7,500 nucleotides of DNA from Caulobacteraceae bacterium UBA5005 (GTDB taxonomy: Bacteria; Pseudomonadota; Alphaproteobacteria; Caulobacterales; Caulobacteraceae): NCBI GenBank assembly GCA_002398405.1, contig DGYN01000035.1, positions 382 through 7,881 of the forward strand. Reading direction: 5' to 3'. The notes under the pieces were generated by a model. It ran no database searches. It was not told the origin of the DNA and was given only the letters and a program-made list of their open reading frames with translations. Positions 1 through 4,201 of the stretch are shown in pieces. Each line of letters begins with the position of its first letter. Position 1 is the stretch's first letter. The position numbers and the translations under genes are program-made.

Positions 1-903
1 GGCGGCGGCGGTGGCGCCGGCGGCCAGCGAGAGAACCAGGGATGCGCCCGCGAGGCGGCGGGTGCGGCCGGGGAGGGCCTTTTTCAACATGGCGATGCGT
101 TCCTTTAAGGGGCTCGCCGACCGCGCCGGCCAGTAACAGCCGAGAGGGAGGGGCGCGGCGGCGAGTTGGGTTTTCAGAAGGGCGTCGGCATAGGTCCGCC
201 GCCGATCCGGGAAACGCGAGAGCACGGCCTCGTCGCAGGCGATTTCCTGGTCTGCGCGGAACCGGCGCACGGCGAGATGGACCAGGGGGTTAAACCAGCA
301 AAGACATTGAATGAGGGTCGCGAGCCCGTTGAGGCGGGCGTCCTGGGATTGAAGGTGCGCGGTCTCGTGGGCCAGGACCACGTCCCGCTCCTCCGGCGCG
401 AAACGGGTGTCGAAGTCGGCGGGGATGACGATGCGCGGGCTAAGGATGCCGATCACGGCGGGTCCGACGGCGGGATTGGCGGCGCGCCACAGCCGGCCGC
501 AGGGGGCAAGGGCCAGATTGCCCAGGCGCTTGATCGAGCGGTTCTGCCGCAGGGTGAGTAGGACCAGGCCGAGCGCCGCGCCCGCGAGCCACAGGGCCAC
601 TGCGACGACAGCCAGGGAGCCAGCCGAGAACAACGGTTCGGCCTGGTCCGCCCACCCCGCCGCAGCCTCGCCAGCCGTCAGCGCGATAGGATCAAAGGGG
701 AGAGGCGGCGGGGGGTCCAAAAGGATGCGCCGGGCCGGAAAAAAGGTCGCCAAGGCCGCCAGCGGGACCAGGGCCCAGAGGGCGTAGGCGATGCGCGCGC
801 CGAATATTTCCCGCAGGGGTTTGCGCAGGAGGAAAACTGCGAGGATCGCCGCCGCCGCCGCGAGGTTGAGGACGATGAGGTCGGACAGGATCTCAACGGC
901 CAT
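1..903 (-). CDS. M56-family (BlaR1/MecR1-type) membrane metallopeptidase, 3' end cut off by window edge
   Basis: This gene encodes an integral-membrane zinc protease of the BlaR1/MecR1 family, whose members sense an external signal and trigger inactivation of a partner BlaI-type repressor. I read 301 codons from the ATG at 903-901 with no stop before base 1, so the C-terminal part, including any sensor domain, is missing. Visible are hydrophobic segments at about residues 5-26, 37-56, 92-118 and 282-300. A cytoplasmic zinc-protease domain lies between the third and fourth, with HETAH (HExxH, residues 179-183) and QEIACDE, whose E220 fits the third ligand. The start is set by a strong GGAGGAG ribosome binding site seven bases upstream. 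The first 11 bases overlap the end of the repressor gene, which indicates one operon and coupled translation. Family membership is well supported; the ligand is unknown. Many Gram-negative M56 proteins lack the penicillin-binding sensor of BlaR1, so beta-lactam sensing should not be assumed. Confidence 0.9.
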   Translation of the reverse strand, partial: MAVEILSDLIVLNLAAAAAILAVFLLRKPLREIFGARIAYALWALVPLAALATFFPARRILLDPPPPLPFDPIALTAGEAAAGWADQAEPLFSAGSLAVVAVALWLAGAALGLVLLTLRQNRSIKRLGNLALAPCGRLWRAANPAVGPAVIGILSPRIVIPADFDTRFAPEERDVVLAHETAHLQSQDARLNGLATLIQCLCWFNPLVHLAVRRFRADQEIACDEAVLSRFPDRRRTYADALLKTQLAAAPLPLGCYWPARSASPLKERIAMLKKALPGRTRRLAGASLVLSLAAGATAAA

Positions 904-1261
904 TGGAGAGCTCCTCCACCAGGCGTTTGAGTTCGGCGATCTCTTCGTCGGTGAGGTTCTCGCGCTGGGCGAAATGGGCGAAGAACGGGCCAATCTGGCC
1001 GCCGAACAGCCGGTCCACCAGGCCCTTGCTCTCGGCGTGAACATAGTCGCCGCGCTTGACGAGGGGCCGATAGAGGAAGCGGCGGCCGTCTTTCGTTTGC
1101 GAGGCGGCCTTCTTTTTCACCAGGCGGGTGAGAAAGGTGCGGACGGTGGCCTCGTTCCAGTCCTCGCCGGTGAGGGCGGCCTTGATCTCCTCGGCGGACA
1201 CCGGGCGGTCGGCGGCCCACAGGACCTCCATGATCAGGCTTTCGGCGCCGGTGATCTTCAT
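893..1261 (-). CDS. BlaI/MecI/CopY-family transcriptional repressor
   Basis: This 122-residue protein is a winged-helix repressor of the BlaI/MecI (Penicillinase_R) family, which binds operators as a dimer and is inactivated after its partner membrane protease senses a signal. The DNA-binding domain covers about residues 3-70, with a recognition-helix region around WNEATVRTFLTRLVKK (35-50) and a wing around GRRFLYRPL (59-67). The dimerisation part follows, with the family's DRLFGG segment (83-88), a helical stretch to FAHF, and a closing acidic helix LTDEEIAELKRLVEEL. Length matches the family norm of about 120-130. The ATG at 1261-1259 is the natural start because it puts the helix-turn-helix at the usual distance; a GGA about ten bases upstream is only a weak ribosome binding site. 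The M56 gene overlaps its stop by 11 bases, the usual blaI-blaR1 pairing. Autoregulation is likely, given operator-like repeats just upstream. Regulated genes other than this operon cannot be told from the window. Confidence 0.93.
   Translation of the reverse strand: MKITGAESLIMEVLWAADRPVSAEEIKAALTGEDWNEATVRTFLTRLVKKKAASQTKDGRRFLYRPLVKRGDYVHAESKGLVDRLFGGQIGPFFAHFAQRENLTDEEIAELKRLVEELSNGR
904..918 (-). promoter_or_regulatory. Ribosome binding site inside a small hairpin, before the M56 gene
   Basis: Read on the minus strand, bases 918-904 give TGGAG, a five-base loop GAGCT, then CTCCA, a perfect inverted repeat ending directly before the ATG at 903. The ribosome binding site GGAGGAG (917-911) lies partly in the 5' arm, so the hairpin could hide it. 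The element sits inside the last codons of the upstream repressor gene, so ribosomes finishing that gene would open it. Translational coupling is an inference from this arrangement. Confidence 0.5.
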
Positions 1262-1264
1262 TTC

Positions 1265-1318
1265 TGTGACATCCGTAACATTTGGCTATGTGTGACACCT
1301 GTCTCAGGTGCAAGTCAA
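1265..1318 (-). promoter_or_regulatory. Putative promoter and operator repeats for the repressor-peptidase operon
   Basis: Two related 16-base blocks lie in direct orientation, TGTGACATCCGTAACA (1265-1280) and TGTGACACCTGTCTCA (1291-1306), matching at 12 of 16 positions and offset by 26 bases. Each holds a dyad with the geometry of the BlaI/MecI operator TACA-nn-TGTA: GACA-TC-CGTA at 1268-1277 and GACA-CC-TGTC at 1294-1303. The second also lies in a perfect inverted repeat CACCTG-TCT-CAGGTG (1296-1310). A minus-strand TTGACT at 1318-1313 could be a -35 element, with the distal block lying just downstream of it where bound repressor would block polymerase. No good -10 match is present. The operator call rests on family knowledge and position. 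Confidence 0.45.
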
Positions 1319-1335
1319 GCCGCTGCTTCGGGGCC

Positions 1336-1357
1336 ATTTTGTGGCGGAGATTTTGTG
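1336..1357 (+). repeat. Short direct repeat ATTTTGTG x2 in the divergent intergenic region
   Basis: The octamer ATTTTGTG occurs at 1336-1343 and again at 1350-1357, a 14-base period, in the region between the divergent repressor gene and the plus-strand gene starting at 1405. AT-rich octamers are uncommon in this GC-rich sequence, so a protein-binding role is possible. I see no match to a named operator. Confidence 0.3.
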
Positions 1358-1404
1358 ACCGCTCCGAAATCACCGGCCGTACCGCCGGCGTTAAGGTCTC
1401 GCCG

Positions 1405-1884
1405 ATGCGTCCGGCGTATCTGATCACCTTCTGTCTCGTGGCCCTGGCGCTTTGCGTCGGCGGCGGCTTTGTCTGGAACAAGGTCCTGTGGCGGATGGGC
1501 TGGTTCAATGAGGTTCCGCCGCTGGCCAAGGGCATGTTTGCTCAGCCGGGGAACTACAGCCCCTCCTGGAGCCGCAGGCTGACCCAGGCCTTTCCGGTCG
1601 GATCGCCGGTGCAGCAACTGACCGACACCTTGAAGCGGCAAGGATTCGACGTCGATACCGAGCGGCAGCGGGCGGCCTATGGCTGGGCGGTCTACCCCTG
1701 CGTCTACACCCTCACCGTTCTCTGGCGGGCGGACGGGTCGCGCCGGGTGCGCTTCGTCCAGGGAGGCCTGCTGAACGCCTGCACTGATCCGTCGAAGCTG
1801 ATCCCGGAACGCCCATCGCGGGGCCGGGGCCGGGGCGCCGACAATCCCCAACGCAACCTTGTCCCCGACAGCCAATCCGCCTAA
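1405..1884 (+). CDS. Small membrane-anchored protein of unknown function
   Basis: I do not recognise this 159-residue protein. It begins with a short positive segment and one hydrophobic helix (about residues 5-24), so it is probably an inner-membrane protein with its body outside the cytoplasm. The rest is soluble, with aromatic-rich stretches, a segment VGSPVQQLTDTLKRQGFDVD (65-84) and two cysteines, C99 (YPCVY) and C126 (NACTD), that could form a disulfide. The 65-84 segment loosely recalls the small BamE-like fold (G-x-x-x-x-x-L-x-x-x-L-x-x-x-G-F), too weak to name. The start at 1405 is preferred: TAAGG lies eight bases upstream, the membrane helix follows at once, and the longer in-frame reading from 1282 would run through the repressor operator region. 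The end is odd: an arginine-glycine hexamer repeat (139-144) and a polar tail that looks unconstrained. It is divergent from the repressor gene and 48 bases before accA, possibly co-transcribed with it. Confidence 0.7.
   Translation: MRPAYLITFCLVALALCVGGGFVWNKVLWRMGWFNEVPPLAKGMFAQPGNYSPSWSRRLTQAFPVGSPVQQLTDTLKRQGFDVDTERQRAAYGWAVYPCVYTLTVLWRADGSRRVRFVQGGLLNACTDPSKLIPERPSRGRGRGADNPQRNLVPDSQSA
1820..1836 (+). repeat. Tandem GGGGCC hexamer, nearly three copies, inside a CDS
   Basis: Bases 1820-1836 are GGGGCC, GGGGCC, GGGGC. In frame they encode alternating Arg-Gly (residues 139-144 of the small membrane protein). Copy-number changes of six bases would keep the reading frame, so the protein tail could vary in length without loss of the gene. 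Only three G-runs are present, one short of an intramolecular quadruplex. Confidence 0.6.
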
Positions 1885-1932
1885 CGTCCGCACCGTTTTG
1901 CGGCCTCGCCCGCTCGTCACGATCAAGGCCGT

Positions 1933-2898
1933 ATGGATAGCCCGCGTCACTATCTCGAATTCGAACGCCCCATCGGGGAGCTTGAGGCCAAGGTCGAGGA
2001 ACTCTCCAGGCTGTCCGAGGCGGCCGGGGACGGCTCGCTGGAAGCCGAGATGGTCACGCTTAGGGCGCGCATCGACCAGATGCGCCGCGAGGCCTACGCC
2101 AAGCTCGACCCCTGGCAGAAGACGCAGGTCGCGCGCCATCCCGACCGGCCGCACTTTTCGCACTATGTGGCGGGGCTGATCGAGAATTTCGAAGAGCTGC
2201 GCGGCGACCGCAACTACGCCGACGACCAGGCGATCGTTGGGGGGCTGGGCCGGTTTCGCGGCACGCCGGTGGCTGTGCTGGGCCATGAGAAGGGCCACGA
2301 CACCACCACCCGCATCAAGCACAACTTCGGCATGGCCAGGCCCGAGGGCTATCGCAAGGCCGTGCGGCTGATGGACCTGGCTGAACGCTTCAACCTGCCG
2401 GTGCTGACCTTTGTCGACACGGCGGGCGCCTATCCGGGCGTCGGCGGCGAGGAGCGCGGCCAGGCCGAGGCTATCGCCCGCTCGACCGAGCGCTGCCTGA
2501 CGTTGGGAACGCCGATGATCTGCACCATTACCGGGGAGGGAGGCTCGGGCGGCGCCATCGCGCTGGCGGCCGGGAACCGGGTGATGATGCTGGAGCACTC
2601 GATCTATTCGGTGATCACGCCGGAGGGGGGGGCCTCGATCCTGTTCCGCGACCGCGAGCAGGCCCCGCATATGGCCGCCGCGATGAAGATCGTGGCGGAT
2701 GACTTGAAGCGCCTGGGCGTCGTCGACCGGGTGATCAAGGAGCCTCCGGGCGGGGCGCATTCGGATCCGGAGACCGCCATCGCCTCGACCGGCGACGCCA
2801 TCGAGGAAGAGCTCAAAGGCCTGCTGTCGCTTTCGCCAGACGCGCTGCGGCTGCAGCGGGCGGAACGGTTCGCGGCGATCGGGCGGACGGCCGGTTAG
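1933..2898 (+). CDS. accA: Acetyl-CoA carboxylase carboxyltransferase subunit alpha
   Basis: AccA pairs with AccD to form the carboxyltransferase half of acetyl-CoA carboxylase, which moves the carboxyl group from biotin to acetyl-CoA to make malonyl-CoA, the first committed step of fatty-acid synthesis in the cytoplasm. At 321 residues it matches the E. coli protein (319). Recognisable landmarks in order are YLEFERPIGELEAKVEEL at the N-terminus, the ARHPDRPHFSHY region (67-78), GDRNYADDQAIVGG (91-104), NFGMARPEGYRKAVRLM (131-147), AYPGVGGEERGQ (166-177), the glycine-rich GEGGSGGA loop (201-208) that helps form the oxyanion hole, and a late GGAHSDPE (273-280). The usual EGCAS or EGAAS stretch reads EGGAS (231-235), coded by a run of eight Gs. 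The ATG at 1933 has an AAGG four bases upstream and gives the standard N-terminus. It follows the small membrane-protein gene by 48 bases. accD is not in the window, as is usual for unlinked accA. Confidence 0.97.
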   Translation: MDSPRHYLEFERPIGELEAKVEELSRLSEAAGDGSLEAEMVTLRARIDQMRREAYAKLDPWQKTQVARHPDRPHFSHYVAGLIENFEELRGDRNYADDQAIVGGLGRFRGTPVAVLGHEKGHDTTTRIKHNFGMARPEGYRKAVRLMDLAERFNLPVLTFVDTAGAYPGVGGEERGQAEAIARSTERCLTLGTPMICTITGEGGSGGAIALAAGNRVMMLEHSIYSVITPEGGASILFRDREQAPHMAAAMKIVADDLKRLGVVDRVIKEPPGGAHSDPETAIASTGDAIEEELKGLLSLSPDALRLQRAERFAAIGRTAG

Positions 2899-2913
2899 CT
2901 GCGTCCGTAGTTT

Positions 2914-2949
2914 CTTCTCCCCTCCCGGAGGGAGGCCGCAGGGGGAGGG
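2914..2949 (+). repeat. Hairpin repeat element, copy 1 (REP-like)
   Basis: This is a C-rich then G-rich block beginning CTTCTCCCCTCCC and holding a perfect hairpin CCTCCC-GGA-GGGAGG (2921-2935), followed by a G-rich tail ending GGGGGAGGG. An inverted relative lies at 3022-3057. It starts 15 bases after the accA stop and could end or stabilise that transcript, but no T-run follows, so I do not call a terminator. Similar C-rich/G-rich palindromes between genes are familiar in Caulobacter-type genomes; that parallel is from memory. Confidence 0.55.
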
Positions 2950-3021
2950 TATACGGGGCCCCGAGACTCGTCACCGCATCTATGCCCGGCAGGGAATTAG
3001 GGCCTTCTCATAGACCGTAAG

Positions 3022-3057
3022 CCCACCCCTACCCCTCCCCTAGGGAGGGGAAGAAGG
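3022..3057 (-). repeat. Hairpin repeat element, copy 2, inverted, with G-quadruplex motif
   Basis: Read on the minus strand this block matches copy 1: CTTCTTCCCCTCCC, then a G-rich half. It forms a perfect hairpin with eight-base arms CCCCTCCC and GGGAGGGG around CTA (3032-3050). Its G-rich half on the minus strand (3040-3022) has four G-runs, GGGG-A-GGGG-TA-GGGG-T-GGG, a compact quadruplex motif with loops of one, two and one base. The two copies face each other about 70 bases apart and could also pair with each other. Confidence 0.55.
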
Positions 3058-3064
3058 TGCTTTG

Positions 3065-3093
3065 CTGACCTTGCGTCAGTCCTCTAGAAGGAC
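3065..3093 (+). promoter_or_regulatory. Two abutting 15-base inverted repeats upstream of the flavoprotein gene
   Basis: CTGAC-CTTGC-GTCAG (3065-3079) and GTCCT-CTAGA-AGGAC (3079-3093) are both perfect five-base-arm palindromes with five-base centres, sharing base 3079. They lie 25-53 bases before the start codon at 3118. A weak promoter reading overlaps them: TTGCTG at 3062-3067 and TAGAAG at 3085-3090, 17 bases apart. They could be operator half-sites for a dimeric regulator or stem-loops in the leader. No known regulator motif is recognised. Confidence 0.35.
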
Positions 3094-3117
3094 GGCCAAA
3101 AGCTTCAGGGGAACCCC

Positions 3118-4095
3118 ATGATCAAGACCCGCTTCACCGAAATGTTCGGCGTCGACCATCCCATCGTGCAGGGGGGCATGCAGTGGGTCGGCAGGGCTGA
3201 GCTGGTGGCGGCGGTGGCCAATGCGGGGGCGCTGGGAATGATCACGGCGCTGACCCAGCCGACGCCGGAGGACCTGACCAAGGAAATCGCGCGGACCCGG
3301 GAGATGACCGACAAGCCGTTCGGGGTGAACGTCACTATCCTGCCGGCGATCAAGCCTCCGCCCTACGCCGAATACCGCCAAGCCATCATCGAGGCGGGGA
3401 TCAAGATCGTCGAGACGGCGGGGAACCGGCCGCAGGAGCAAATCGACGCGCTCAAGCCCCACGGCATCAAGATCATTCACAAATGCACCAGCGTTCGCCA
3501 CGCCCTGTCGGCCGAGCGGTATGGGGTCGATGCGATCTCCATCGACGGGCTGGAATGCGCGGGCCACCCCGGCGAGGACGATGTCGGCGGCCTGGTTCTG
3601 ATCCCGGCGGCGGCGGACAAGGTGAAGATCCCGATGATCGCGTCGGGCGGGTTCGGCGATGCGCGGGGGCTGGTCGCGGCCCTGGCTCTGGGGGCCGACG
3701 GCATCAACATGGGCACCCGCTTCATGGCCACGAAGGAGGCCCCGATCCATCAGATCGTGAAGGAGCAGATCGTGGCCAATGACGAGCGCTCCACCGACCT
3801 GATCTTCCGCACGCTCAAGAACACCTCGCGGGTCGCCAAGAACGCCATCAGCCAGCAGGTCCTCGAACTGGAGCGGCAGGGCGCGACCTTCGAGGAGGTC
3901 AAGGCGCTGGTGGCCGGGGCGCGGGGCAAGATCGTCTACGAGGACGGCGATCCGGACTATGGCGTCTGGTCGGCGGGTCAGATCCAGGGCCTGATCAACG
4001 ACATTCCGACCTGCGCCGAATTGATCAGCCGTATCGTTTCAGAGGCCGAGGAAATCATCACCGGCCGGCTGGGAGGAATGATCGCAAGCCGCTGA
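3118..4095 (+). CDS. Nitronate monooxygenase-family FMN flavoprotein, PA1024-like (probable NADH:quinone reductase)
   Basis: This 325-residue protein is an FMN-dependent TIM-barrel enzyme of the 2-nitropropane dioxygenase/nitronate monooxygenase family. From memory it closely resembles Pseudomonas aeruginosa PA1024 (about 328 residues), once called a nitronate monooxygenase and later shown to be an NADH:quinone reductase. Shared landmarks are QGGMQWVGRAE (18-28) near the flavin, KPFGVN (66-71), HKCTSVRHALSAERYGVDA (121-139), ECAGHPGEDD (146-155) with H150 matching the family's conserved active-site histidine, the phosphate-binding ASGGFGDARGLVAALALGAD (175-194), NMGTRF (197-202), and the C-terminal WSAGQIQGLI. 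No signal peptide or membrane helix is visible, so it should be cytoplasmic. The ATG at 3118 has AGGGG (3107-3111) six bases upstream. It follows accA by 219 bases that contain repeats and palindromes, so it probably has its own promoter. Family assignment is secure; quinone reduction rather than nitronate oxidation is an inference from resemblance. Confidence 0.9.
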   Translation: MIKTRFTEMFGVDHPIVQGGMQWVGRAELVAAVANAGALGMITALTQPTPEDLTKEIARTREMTDKPFGVNVTILPAIKPPPYAEYRQAIIEAGIKIVETAGNRPQEQIDALKPHGIKIIHKCTSVRHALSAERYGVDAISIDGLECAGHPGEDDVGGLVLIPAAADKVKIPMIASGGFGDARGLVAALALGADGINMGTRFMATKEAPIHQIVKEQIVANDERSTDLIFRTLKNTSRVAKNAISQQVLELERQGATFEEVKALVAGARGKIVYEDGDPDYGVWSAGQIQGLINDIPTCAELISRIVSEAEEIITGRLGGMIASR

Positions 4096-4201
4096 AAGCG
4101 CGGCGTTCTGTCCTATCCCCATCCCTCTGTTGAGAAGGCGATATTAACTGCTCGCCGCCCAAGATGGCTTCGTATTTGTAGACGCGAGGCGCACCGGGCC
4201 G

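Noticed and set aside
1294..1376. CRP/FNR-type site (TGTGA...TCACA) near the TGTGAC repeats
   Set aside because: No TCACA-type half lies at the required six-base spacing from any of the TGTGA halves in this region.
1282..1404. N-terminal extension of the small membrane protein (start at 1282)
   Set aside because: It would place 41 Cys/Arg-rich residues before the membrane helix and run through operator-like repeats; the ATG at 1405 has a good TAAGG site and puts the helix at the N-terminus.
678..1535. Minus-strand open frame spanning the repressor, operator region and the next gene
   Set aside because: It is frame-shifted against the clear BlaI-type protein and rich in Arg/Pro; it cuts across the operator region with no start signal.
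1315..2760. Long minus-strand open frame (about 481 codons) opposite accA and the small membrane-protein gene
   Set aside because: It lies antisense to accA, a certain gene, and its protein is an Arg/Pro/Gly-rich mixture with no domain. Long antisense frames are expected in GC-rich DNA.
2899..3117. Small RNA gene or classical terminator between accA and the flavoprotein gene
   Set aside because: Hairpins are present but no T-run follows either stem and no tRNA-like or conserved RNA fold is seen; repeats explain the structure better.
4096..4201. Promoter for the kinase gene around TTGAGA (4130) and TATTAA (4142-4147)
   Set aside because: The hexamers are not at a workable spacing from a second element, so no promoter can be supported.
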